From: Rosa chinensis
Lineage: Eukaryota; Streptophyta; Magnoliopsida; Rosales; Rosaceae
DNA: 64,000 nt
Direction: 5' to 3'
NCBI RefSeq assembly: GCF_002994745.2
Contig: NC_037093.1
Coordinates: forward strand, 20,099,555 to 20,163,554
This document shows, piece by piece, positions 31,967-42,273 of this stretch (the stretch's first letter is position 1; every line of letters begins with the position of its first letter). Made by a program: the position numbers and the translations under genes. The notes beneath the pieces are model-generated. The model saw nothing but the letters and a program-made list of their open reading frames with translations. It was not told the DNA's origin and ran no database searches.

Positions 31967-33239
31967 TAACCCGAGCAAATCGTTTATCCGAGCATGTTTA
32001 ATTAAGTCATAAGTATCACAAGTTTCTAGATGAACGTCACATGAAAGTGAATTTAAGCATGTATGTGTGTAGCATGTATTTGTAGTAAAGTTGCTAATAA
32101 CATTTTGTAGGCATGCTTAAGGGTCATGGAGACATGTATAGCCATGGCAAAGGCTCTAATTGTAAGAGCGTAAGAGATAAGATATAGTGACTTATCTTAT
32201 GCCGATTTGGAGGCTAGCAGAGTTGGCCGAGCATGACTGTCCATTGCTTGTGGCGGATAAAGTATTCCGATGATGTATGTCAACTCGTAGTTGTGGTTGA
32301 ATGCTCCATAGAAATAATTGAATTTCCTTAGAACAAAATAGGTGATTAATATGTGGATTTGTAAAATCAACACTAGTATTTTGCATGTATATTTTGCATA
32401 TGTACTTTGATAAAATTTTAAGCAAAGTGTATATGAAAAAAATGTAGTCGGCAACAAATGGCATGTTTGATTGTGTGCATTTAGTGTGGATTTGAAAGTG
32501 ATAGTGAAATGTCAAAGAAGCATTGTACTAGATTGGGTGGTAGCATAGTGCACATATGTGGGCGTTAGGATAAAGTTTGATAAAATTGGCAATTTAATTG
32601 AACGTGGATATGCTTTGCATGCATATCAGTGTGAAATTTTGGACCCAGCCACATATGCTTGGTTGACGTCCCTAGCTAGTTCGTTTGTGGGCATGTTCTG
32701 TTTAGTCAAGTTGGACCACAACTATATAAATATATATATATATATGCATAATTTATGTGCTTCTACCACATGCATAATTAGGGCAAGAAGTTCTGACATG
32801 TTTATTCATTTGATAATTAGCTCCACAATAAAGGTGCATGTGTTCATAATTGATGGAAATGGCACAAGTGGCCCATGCATAAAGAGATATATATGTGTGT
32901 GTGGAGTGTATGCAGGCAGGTGTCTCCAAACGCAGAAGCACGTGGTGTTTGGGCAAATTATGCAAGAAAAAAGCAAAAGCTCCCAAATTATGCACAAAGC
33001 AGAAGCACGTGGTACTTGAATAGGAAGGAAGAGATTATAAATTGAAGGGAAACTTAGCTTTCCGGTGTACAGAGCAAATTGATCAATGGCTGGGTGCTAA
33101 GAACATAGCCCAGATAGCGTTGTTGCTTGAATGCTTGGTGCCTGCTGCAGTTGAGATCTATTGAGCATCCTGGTGAAGTGAGCGGACTAACTCAGGTCAA
33201 GTGAAGATGCAGGTGTGGTGATGAGCTGATGATCATTGT

Positions 33240-33960
33240 TCACCGCCGATGATGGAGTTGCCATGGGTGCCCATGGTGGATTTGCATTTGGCAGTCGTGG
33301 TGGGGCTGTGTGGTCTGTGGTCAGTGTGGTGCCGAGCGGAGCTTTAGCTAGCCGAGGTGCTCTGCTGGCGGATGACCCCTAGCGGTTTAGCGGAGGTCGA
33401 AAGTTTGGCGGTGCTGTGGCCAGCGGATCTCTAGTCAGTGGCGAAACTAGGGGTGAAGCTCAGCGGAGGAGTTCGGCGGAGCGGAGCCTTGGCTAGCGGT
33501 GGTTCTCAGTGGAGGCTCCTAGCGGTAGTGTCTTGCTTAGAGGGAGATGGAGTTCAGCGGTGCTTGGCCAACGGTAATGCTCGGAGGTGGCTTTTAGCGG
33601 TGCATCTCGGCGGTGAAGTTTAGCGGTGAACTTGTAGGGAGCTCGACCGTGAAGTTCGGCGGTGAACTTCCAGCGGCAATGGTAGCGGAACGGAGCTCCT
33701 AGCCAGCGGTGTATAGTTCAATGGGGGCGCTGATGATGACTAAAGAACGCCAAAGTGAATCTCTGGGTGTCCAGAGCAAATTGGCAAAAAAATTTATTTT
33801 ATTTTACCAACCTTCATCAGCGTTGACCAACCTTAATGGTGTTGACCGGAGTTGACCGATCCTGATGGGCGTTGACCGGAGTTGACCAGCCCTAAATGAC
33901 GTTGACCGGCCCTTGATTGGTGTTGACTGAGCTCAAGTTTTGAGCGGGTGTTGCGTTGAC
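33240..33960. repeat. GC-rich AGCGG / GTTGACC repeat region
   Basis: The AGCGG, GGCGG and TAGCGGT words recur some dozens of times between 33340 and 33710. GTTGACCGG/GTTGACCA words then recur between 33830 and 33960. No stable period is visible. It stands out in base composition from the AT-rich surroundings. Confidence 0.65.
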
Positions 33961-34110
33961 TTCGTTTTGACTTGAAACCCTACAATTTTGCAAGCACTGG
34001 GAACAAATTTATGTTTGAATTTTTTTTGTTACCGCCAAGGATGGATAGCGGTGGATGTAAGGCTTGATTGAGAATACAAGGTATGGAAGGCCGAGTGCTT
34101 CTAGCGCCAA

Positions 34111-34591
34111 TGTTAACATTAGAGATCCGAGGGGTCTCTAGTTAGCTTTAGAGAGAGAGAGAGACACACACACACACACACACACAAGAAGTATAGTGGT
34201 TCGTCTCCTGCCTTAGCGGGAGACTATGTCCACTTGAAAAGCTTAACTATGTGTGTTGGGCCTCGCAGCCCAGGATGATTACATGAGATGTAATGGAGTG
34301 TGTTGAGTTGTGGGAGGAGGCATTCCTTTTATAGGTGAAGGAATGCTCTTCCTTTACATGGTTTCCGATGTGGGACTCAAATATCACTATTCTAGTATAG
34401 AAAAGCTATGTTGTGAGGGCAACTTGGCAAGAACGGAAAGGTGGCTTCCCGGTGACGTATTTACCACTTCCGGATACCGTAGCGTAGCTTGAACATAGGG
34501 CTACAAGATGCAAGTAGCGGTTGGATCTCATGAGGGTGTTGTTTATGCTTGGTGAGGTAGCAAACTAGCCTTGCTAGTAGAGGTATCTACA
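34111..34591 (-). repeat. LTR of the non-coding LTR element (5' LTR in its own orientation)
   Basis: 481 bp, TG...CA, with an internal (AC)n run at about 34166-34187. It is followed on its outer side by the CCTGC target duplication. Confidence 0.85.
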
Positions 34592-34596
34592 CCTGC

Positions 34597-35648
34597 TATC
34601 CAATGTTCATGACCTGCATTTGATTGAAATCTTGAAAGTATGTTTACTGCAAATGAAATGCAAGCCTTGTACAAATCTGAGCATACATCAAGCTCCCCGC
34701 TAATCTTGCATAAGACACATTTTTTATGCTTTCTGTTTCCAACATACTCTTAGGACACTGACCCTTGTGCAGCCCATCTCCTTTAGATATTAGTGCATCA
34801 CCTGATTTGCAACCTTGCATACCAAATCTCTGCAATATCTTTTCCACATAATTTTTCTGAGATAAACCTAAAGCATATTGCTTTCTATTTCTGGTTATCT
34901 CAATCCCTAACACATACTGTGCTTCTCCCATGTCTTTCATGTCAAACTGCCTTAACAGAAAAGCTTTTGTTTCTTTCAACAAGCAAATGTTACTTCTTGT
35001 AAGTAAAAATATCATCAACATACAGAATGAGCAAAATAAAATTGCTCCCACTGGTCTTAAGATAAATACACTCATCTAATTTATTTTCCACAAAATCAGA
35101 TTAAGTGATTACCTTATCAAACTTGAGGTACCATTGCCTGGAAGCTTGCTTAGACCATATATTGATTTCTGGGGCTTACAAACCTTGCTTTCATGTTCTA
35201 CAAATTCATCTGGCTACAACATATAAATTTCTTCATGTAAGTCACCATTCAAAAATGCAGTCATGACATCCATCTGGTGCAATTCAAGATCAAAGTGTGC
35301 CACTAGGGCCATGATAACTCTGAATACATCCTTGGTTGAGACTGGAGAGAAAGTCTCATTATAGTCAATTCCTTCCTTCTGATTGTAGCCTTTAGCCACC
35401 GATCCAGCTTTGCATCTTTCGATCTAGCCAAATGCATCCCTTTTTGTTTTAAACACTCATTTACATCCTATAGGCTTGGCATTGAATGATTTATCAACCA
35501 AAGTCCACACACCATTTTGTGTCATGCTTTGAAGCTCATCCTCCATTGCCAACCTCCACTTTGCACTATTCACAGATTTCATAGCTTCTACAACTGATAT
35601 GAGATTAATATCAGTAAAAGTTAATAAAATCAAGGGGATTTTGACCAT
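34597..35648 (-). pseudogene. Copia reverse transcriptase fragment (second Copia relic, upstream part)
   Basis: From 35648 the minus strand gives WRLAMEDELQSMTQNGVWTL, then KGYNQKEGIDYNETFSPVST, HQMDVMTAFLNGDLHEEIYM, and in another frame KDMGEAQYVLGIEITRNRKQ. Several frameshifts separate these blocks. Upstream of 35648 no integrase is found, so it is 5'-truncated. It joins to 30944 once the inserted LTR element is set aside. Confidence 0.85.
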
Positions 35649-35956
35649 TTACCCTAATTTTAGGGACTTTTTCCCCCCTTACAACATCCCCGTCCCGCAC
35701 TACGGATGAGGATGGAGGCCAGTAGAGGAAGGCGATCAACGAGAGAGTAAAGGAGTGGAGCTACCAGAAAGACCAAAAAGAGATTCTGAAACGATGGCGT
35801 CTGCTACTGCTATTGCTGCGGTGTACCGAACCGATTCTGCATCCCAAATCCACTAGTGGAGGGAGCTTGTGGCTGAGTTGAGGTCGTACTCGATGCAACT
35901 GGAGAAGTAGCTGGCCATGTCGCCGTGAAAATTTCTCCGGCCCACGATATGTACGT

Positions 35957-36024
<68 letters not shown>

Positions 36025-36290
36025 AGAGAGAGAGAGAGAGAGAATGACATAAAATGCAGTTTATTAATTAGGTTTAGGGTAAAATTGACATTTTATTTTA
36101 AATTATATAGGAATAAAATTCTGTTGCTGGGATAAGTGAGATAATTTTGACTCATTTTAGTGCTTTGAGTCAAGGACCCTAAAATCAAGTCTATGAAAAT
36201 GTATAAAGTGCTTAATCGGATGTCTTTACATTGACCCTTTGCTAATCACATACATATGACTATTAGGTGTAACTATTCTTTTTATGACTA
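35649..36290. other. Non-coding stretch with a microsatellite; possible gene-carrying TIR element
   Basis: A compound (TA)n(TG)n(GA)n repeat lies at about 35959-36043. Around 35790 an ATG opens a short Ala-rich frame broken by stops (ELVAELRSYSMQLEK in the same frame). The outer parts (TTTACCCTAATTTTAGGGAC at 35651; a TTTTGACTCATTTTAGTGCT phrase at 36147) vaguely mirror each other. I could not define ends. Confidence 0.35.
35959..36043. repeat. Compound (TA)n(TG)n(GA)n microsatellite
   Basis: About 14 TA, 17 TG and 10 GA units in succession. Confidence 0.9.
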
Positions 36291-38268
36291 ACTAGCCTTC
36301 CTACACGCGCTTCGCGCGTGCGGAAGGACTTGTCAATTGTTCATTTATGTCAGTGGTTAATAATCAGGCATCTTCAACCTCAATCACAAAAAGCTACCAT
36401 TTTCATAAATAACTGAAGAATTAGATTGGAAATGTATCCGATAAAGACCTATTAACATTGATCTGCAAGAAGAAACACAAAGTTAGAACTTTGCATTAGG
36501 AAAAGATGAAATCATTATCTCTCTTGAAAACCTTGTAGAGAGCATAATAATTTTGAAAGAAATATAAGTCAAAAGTACTTCATAATATCCCCAGGAGAAT
36601 GAGAAGGAAATATGACCTGAATGCCTACTTAAAATATGTAACCTATCAGAAACTTAACCATGCCATTTTGACATCATTTGACGTTACGATTTCTCCTTCT
36701 CTCGTTCACTGCCACGAAAGAACACAATTTTATTAAGATCACAAAGAAAGAGCATCTCAGCTTCAATAGTTTCCAGGTCTGATCAAGTTCTTCATCACAC
36801 ATTAAAATTCTATATAACAACATTTTGAGGAACAAAAATGCAAATACTATTTCCAACTCTTTCAAAATCTTAGCAGTTACTACCCCATCATTTTAAAAAG
36901 ATTACAATACCTATTTCAAATATCTCCTGGTGTAAACAAAAGCCAACCATTACCAATAAGATTACATCACTACTGAAAGACAATGCCACTTTTAGTTCAC
37001 AACATACAAAAAAGAGATATACCCAACTCAGCATCAACAATTTCCAGGTCTGATCAAGTTCTCCATCACACATTAAAATTCTATATAACAACATTTTGAG
37101 AACAAAAATGCAAATATTTCCAACTCTTTCAAAATCTTACCAGTTACCACCCCACCATTTCCAAAAAATTACAATACCTGTTTCAAATGTCTCCTGGTGT
37201 AAATAAAAGCCAAACATTACCAATAAGAAGATTGCATCACATCACTATCGAAATACAATGCCACTTTTAGTTCAGAACATACAAAAAAGAGTTCCAAACT
37301 GAAACTCACTTCAGAACAGACACAAAGTTTTTCCTTTTCAACTTACGATGCACTTTGTACCAGCACATAAATGATTAACCTTTATAGGCAGCCAAAACAC
37401 ATACCCTTTGAATTACAAATCCCCAAATAAGCCAAAGAACAACAAATCCAAAATCTTCAACACAAATCACCCAGTTTTAATTTAGAAGTGCTCACATTGA
37501 ATTTTCAAAACCACATCCATTGTTTAACAGATTCTAAATGGTAAATTCCAAACCAATCCACAGACAATTAATTTAAAAATATATATACTTCTCAATGCAA
37601 CCACAAATAACCACACACCCAGAAGCAGAACTCGTATGCTTTTTGGTTTCTTATCTTCTTATATCACTCCAACCATACATTGATACCATTCAGATTCAAA
37701 GATATCTCCCAAAGGGGGGAAGTTTCAGACTTAAGGCAAAACAACAGGAAGCTCTATCGAGCAAAGTAAAAAGAGCCAGTCAATAGCCACCATTAGCAAA
37801 ACAGAGATATACCCATTAAAGAAAACCGTAAGAACAACAACAAAGAGAGCAAGAAACATCCTCAGATGAAGGATCGATCCTCGACTTGGTCTCAGACAAT
37901 ATAATTCGTATAATTAGCATTAAGCATCAATTCCATAGATCATGAATCAATGACAGGGGATTATATGAATTTTTTATTGTAAAAATTGTACCTTTCTCTT
38001 CTCTGCCTTTTCCCGTCTCCCTCTTCTTCTTCTTCATTTCTTTTCTTCTGTTTCTTCCTTTCTCCCATTTTCTTTCTTCCTCTGAATTTCTTCTTGTTTC
38101 CTCATCGATAGCCACGTCCCCTCTGTGTCGGCAAACCCCAGAACCATCCATCTCTTTCTAAGTCTCTATTTTCTCTGTAAATCATGGGCAATATCAAGGG
38201 CAAAATGGGAAGTTCGAAAGTTTCCCCAAAGATGAACAGTAACACCCTCTTCGCTTTATTAATAGAGA
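36291..38268 (-). mobile_element. Non-autonomous Helitron
   Basis: Read on the minus strand, the element starts TCTCTATTAATAAAGCG at 38268 and ends with a GC-rich hairpin (CACGCG...CGCGTG, 36304-36320), then AGGAAGGCTAGT at 36291. The 5' TC, the 3' hairpin and the terminal CTRRT motif (CTAGT) are the Helitron signatures. The flanking bases are A on the 5' side and T on the 3' side, as expected for insertion between A and T. There is no Rep/helicase frame in the 1978 bp. It contains a tandem duplication of about 265 bp. Confidence 0.85.
36756..37290. repeat. Tandem duplication of about 265 bp within the Helitron
   Basis: TTTCCAGGTCTGATCAAGTT, ATTCTATATAACAACATTTT, CTCCTGGTGTAAA and CCACTTTTAGTTC recur in the same order at about 36756-37018 and 37019-37290, with scattered differences. 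Confidence 0.85.
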
Positions 38269-39917
38269 TTAAGATCTACTGACATGTATAGAAATATACA
38301 GAAGTTTCTCCTACTTGGTTAGTTTCTATATATATTTCCTAAATTACAAACACACACACACATATAGACATACACACAAATTTCAAAAAGAATATATTTT
38401 GTCACAGTACTCGTCTTTTTTTTATTGATGGCTTTTGTTCCTAATACGAATTTTAGTTTCTTTTATTTTCAGCATTATGCTCATTCGATCGCAGATGGGT
38501 TGTGGGTGCTTTCAAATTGATAATTGAGTTGTTTTTATAGTTGGATTGTCGGACTTTATTTGTTGCTGTCGTCCTTCTTGCAGGCAAGTTCCTCGAACAA
38601 CAAGAGATGGATCTATGTTTGGATAGCGTCTTCTAGTCGGTTTCTACTCCTAACTCGCCAACTCGGGGTCTTGGTGTAGCGTCTTCTAATAATAAAAGGA
38701 AATCCGTTTCAATGAAGGGATTACCTTACACACTCCACGGACTCCTCTAAGGGGTGGTTTCCTTTGTGGTCTAGGAACTTTTTAGTTGCAGTGGGTGGCT
38801 ACGATTATGTTTGATCTGCATATTTCTTGAAAGTTTTCTCTTGAACTGGCAGTACATATCTCTGAGACCGAGTGAAAATGCCTAATCAACGCCCCATTTA
38901 ATAGGTGCTTCATTGGTAGACCTATCATAATGCTACAACCAATCGAAGTTGGTATAGTCCTTTGTCGCAGACGATAAGATAAGGGTCTTACCTCCCTTGA
39001 CCTTACTCGATGAAATTATATGATGTCTTGTTGATGTTGAGTTAAAAATAAGTATGCGGGTATGCTGTTCTTATCATACTACACCAGCAACAATGACTAC
39101 TCATCACGGATTTGAACTAGAATTCATCACGTGTATTCACTTATTAAGAGATGGAGATTGCCGAAGCACATTGTTTCCTACGTAGGTCTTGAATAACTCA
39201 GCTGGTATGCCTATTTATTTCCTCATAATGTATGGGAGAATTTATAACTCTGTTTTTAGTATTTTAGACATAGACGCGCGTAGAAGTAGTTCCTTGATCT
39301 GTCTCTGAATTAGACATTGTTAAGCGGACTTGTAAAGTAGGCCATTTTTGTGCAAGCCTGCAAGGTCATGGACTCGTGAAATGTTCCCAACGCCTCTCTG
39401 GATCAGCATCATACTGGAATGGATCAATGGAAAGAATTTGGAGTAGAGAATCCTTTGGGCTAAGCAACCTGTTACTCAGAAAATGGAGAAACAATTACTT
39501 GCTCATTAGACATTTGGTCCCAAAACTCATCAAATTAGATAAAATTGTCATGTAACTATTGATTTTGCCTTTGGATGATGTTGATTTTGATAAAAGTAGT
39601 TTGAAAAACCCAAGTTCAACATTTAAGAACAGATTCTGCTCTATATTTATACCTATTCTACTAAAGGGGACTGAAAACCTGTTCCATCAATGTATTGGAA
39701 CCCAATTCTCAAATTCGACACTTTCTTCGAGGGTTCAAATCCAATCCATTAACACAAAATCAGAATATCTATTAACATTATATTCAAGCAGATTTGAAAT
39801 CTCAGATTCCTGCTACAATTGTCCAGAGAAGAAAGGAAAAAGAAAACCAAGAACTTAATACCCACAGAAAATCGATCACACCAAAAGAGAGAATATGAAA
39901 CATGTATGTATAAAAGA
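38269..39917. other. Unassigned non-coding stretch
   Basis: No long frame and no recognisable protein, LTR or TIR. An (AC)n-rich patch lies at about 38348-38378. The part nearest 39917 is downstream of the snoRNA and may be its precursor's 3' region. Confidence 0.4.
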
Positions 39918-40009
39918 GGGTGCTCAGAATGAGTATGAATGGATGAGAAGGTTTGTCCTCATAATAAAATCAGATTAACGAGATTATAATTCTCATCATC
40001 ATCGCACCC
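39918..40009 (-). ncRNA. Box C/D snoRNA guiding 25S rRNA 2'-O-methylation
   Basis: The 92-nt minus-strand RNA starts GGGTGC and ends GCACCC, a perfect 6-bp terminal stem. Box C lies directly inside the stem (GATGATGATGA contains RTGATGA) and box D (CTGA, 39924-39927) closes the other side. An internal CTGA (39970-39973) serves as D', with a C'-like TATGAGGA next to it. The 12 nt next to D' pair with ATTAACGAGATT, and the stretch before D can pair with ATGAATGGAT. From memory both lie side by side in the highly conserved 25S rRNA segment ATGAATGGATTAACGAG. The D' guide touches its box; the D guide pairing begins 7 nt from the box, so only the D' site is a confident methylation target. The promoter at 40153-40241 supports independent transcription. 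Confidence 0.85.
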
Positions 40010-40152
40010 TTACACTAGAAACATAGAACTAAGAGATAGATAGAAGAAAACAAACAGACACTACAAGCGTAGAACTGAAAAGAAAGATACATGAAAACAG
40101 AGAGATCACTCTAGAGCTGGAACTGGGTTGTTGGCGGAGGAGAATGAGCGTA

Positions 40153-40241
40153 TTAGGGATTTAGGGTTTCAGTTGCTTACTAGTATTTATAGCCAAACGA
40201 TAAGGACTGACGCCCACGGCCCACCCATTGGACCTAGCCCA
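40153..40241 (-). promoter_or_regulatory. snoRNA promoter: two site II motifs, TATA box and telo-box
   Basis: In minus-strand order: TGGGCT (40236-40241), TGGGCC (40218-40223), a CTATAAATA TATA box (about 40183-40192) and the telo-box AAACCCTAA (40161-40169). The combination of TGGGCY elements and a telo-box is characteristic of plant snoRNA and ribosomal-protein genes. The mature snoRNA starts about 150 bp further on, leaving room for a precursor leader. Confidence 0.75.
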
Positions 40242-40712
40242 TTAAATGCACCCATGGGCTTCATTTATACCAAGACCAATTAAAGAGGGCTGTGCACTGC
40301 AAAGAAACCGTGAATAGAAAGGGAAAATCGTCCAAACAATGTCTGAACTTTTCCAGATTATTAATTTTCATACCTATACTTTGAAAAATGTCAAAATGGT
40401 ATCTGAAGATTCTACCCCGACCCAATTTCCGTACCTAGGAACAGTAAAATCGTCAACTCCGTTAAATTTCGAGGGGTAAATCTGGCACTTCATGTATTCC
40501 AGTACAGTGAATCAAAGAGTGGAGAAGAGGGCCGTTGGATTTCAAAATGGACTGATGGGATGACACGTGTCCTCTTAAATGCCTCCCTCTCACGCGCTCC
40601 ATCACGGTGCCCGTCAGTGGCGCCTTGTGCTTCAAAATCACACTTTAATGGCGAAGAAGCACGTCAAAGATAACCCCCTACCGCTCTCTCAGTTCGGTGT
40701 CTTGGTAGCGCA

Positions 40713-40988
40713 ATGGAGTCCATAGTCTCCTCCGCTACCCAGAAGCCACCGGAGCCACTCCTATGCTTCGATCTCATCTCCGCTATCGTCAAAGAGCCCA
40801 AGGTCCCTCTGCATATGCTATTAAGATTGAACTCTTCATTGATAATTGGCTTGAAGTTCTGTTTCTTTGTAGTTTTTGCTATGGAAAATGGATTTGATTT
40901 GTGTTATTGTGGAAATGGTGAACTGCAGGAGATGGGCAGCCATGGGAGTGGAAGAGGGAGAAAGGGAGAACAGAGGAGTAAGAACTGA
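40713..40988 (+). pseudogene. Coding-looking segment carried by the Pack-MULE, unrecognised
   Basis: ATG 40713 opens a 91-codon frame. The first 30 residues (including PPEPLLCFDLISAIVKEPK) look like a real N-terminus and could end at the AAG/GTCC at 40800-40806. The rest is less protein-like. I do not recognise the family. It may be a captured first exon fused to other captured sequence. Confidence 0.3.
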
Positions 40989-41689
40989 AGAAGAAGAACA
41001 GAAAGGGGAGGGGGGAAAACATGTGTTGGACCCAGAGTGGGCCACACAGCACTTGATTAGGAAGCACTGCCCATGGCAGCCAAGTATTTTCCTTTCAAAA
41101 TCAGCTTTCTGAACTTTTCATTGATCCATGGAATCAAAATTCACAAGCAAGAGGTTGAGTTAAAGAAGGAGCTGAAACACCTGCACAAAATTAAGGACGA
41201 CAATTACAAAATCCAAATTGGACCCAGAAGCACAAAATTAATCTTGATGCTGGATTTTTCTTTCTCAATCAAACTTCATGGTTGTTCAACAATCTAAGTG
41301 CTGGAATATTGATCGCATGGAACTAAAGCCACAAGATTAATGGATTTAAACTCACAGTAAGGATTTTGTTTACTAATCTAGTCTTCAACATGGTTGTTCT
41401 TGATCCAGATTAGGAAGAAACTCTCAAACTCAAGTATAAGGATCAATCAACACATATACATCCATTTCAACTCTTCGATCCAAAACCAGTTCTTTCCAAC
41501 ACCATAAATCAACAACAATAACAAATCCTTGACAATTGGATTCTTCAACAAAAATCCAAAACTCTTCATTGGACCTAGAAGCACCAGAATCCCGCACAAA
41601 ACCAAGAAGTACGACGAGATCGGCGTCGTAAAGCTCGTAAAGCCCCAAATCCGGTGGCCGGAGCACCAATCCCAGCTCGCAAAGCCCAA

Positions 41690-41943
41690 AACCCGAATCC
41701 AGTGGCTGTCGAAATCGCCCTCCTGCAACTTGGACAGTAGATCGTCGTCGCTCAAGTCCTGTAAGCCCAGAAGAGTCGAGTTCCTCTTGAGGTTCTCGAA
41801 CGTGATGACCCCCTTGACAGGATCTATCAAAAGATTGAACCCATTATAGAGCTTGCCGATCAAACCATCCCGCCGACCTTGTCGGCCATAGTGGGCAGCA
41901 AGTCTTGGAAATTTGCTTGTGCGTTTTGCTGAGGAGAAGCCAT
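41690..41943 (-). pseudogene. Captured PBP1/KIC-like EF-hand gene fragment
   Basis: PBP1 (PINOID-binding protein) and KIC are small single-EF-hand calcium sensors. The minus strand starts at ATG 41941-41943 with MASPQQNAQANFQDLLPTMA, as in PBP1. A frameshift near 41870 follows, then GFNLLIDPVKGVITFENLKR and LSDDDLLSKLQEGDFDS, which reaches into the EF-hand loop. At that point the family sequence ends abruptly and unrelated sequence continues in frame to 41447. The calcium-binding loop is therefore incomplete. The capture kept the 5' half of an intronless gene including its start codon. The family match is strong; function is unlikely. Confidence 0.8.
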
Positions 41944-42273
41944 TGATGATTTGGGAGATGAAAGAGAGAAAAGAGCCAGAGCTTGATGTAGTTCTTCCTC
42001 TGGGGCTACAACTTCACTGACGAGGTTAACGTTTGAGAGCTAGGACCAGGTAAAGGGTTCTCTATAGAGCTCCACATCTTATCCAAACCACATGAAGTGC
42101 CAGATTTACCCCTCAAAATTTAACGGAGTTGACGATTTTACTGTTCCTAGGTACGGAAATTGGGTCGGGGTAGAATCTTCAGGTACCATTTTGACATTTT
42201 TCAAAGTATAGGCATGAAAATTAATAGTCTGGAAAAGTTCAGACACTGTTTGGACGATTTTCCCGAATAGAAA

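Larger units (their letters stand above)
30945..34591 (-). mobile_element. Complete non-coding LTR retrotransposon (LARD-like) inside a Copia RT
   Basis: Two direct repeats bound the element: 30945-31378 and 34111-34591. Each runs TGTT..ATTAGAGATCCGAGGGG to AGGTATCTACA. The 5-bp duplication CCTGC lies at 30940-30944 and 34592-34596, and the split Copia frame is intact on either side. On the minus strand the LTR is followed by TTGGCGCTAGAAGC, a plausible primer-binding site, which sets the orientation. The 2.7-kb interior has no gag or pol frame. It has a GC-rich part full of AGCGG repeats and a GTTGACC-rich part. Such large non-coding LTR elements move using proteins from autonomous relatives. 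Confidence 0.85.
40321..42264. mobile_element. Pack-MULE: 1944-bp Mutator-like TIR element with captured host gene fragments
   Basis: Inverted repeats of 174 bp (40321-40494 and 42091-42264) start GGGAAAATCGTCCAAACA and mirror each other with few differences. The 9-bp target duplication GAATAGAAA lies at 40312-40320 and 42265-42273. There is no transposase. Between the TIRs lie at least one recognisable host gene fragment (PBP1/KIC-like, minus strand) and a short coding-looking piece on the plus strand (40713-40802). This is the definition of a Pack-MULE. Confidence 0.9.

Noticed and set aside
32558..33019. 153-codon frame inside the non-coding LTR element
   Set aside because: It starts at GTG, has a composition typical of AT-rich noncoding DNA and matches no gag/pol signature.
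33438..33623. Gly/Arg/Ser-rich short frame in the AGCGG block
   Set aside because: A by-product of the repeated AGCGG words; no independent coding evidence.
39440..39620. Second box C/D-like arrangement (TTGATGAG ... TTCTGAG) near the snoRNA
   Set aside because: There is no terminal stem and the stretch before CTGA has no rRNA complementarity that I recognise.
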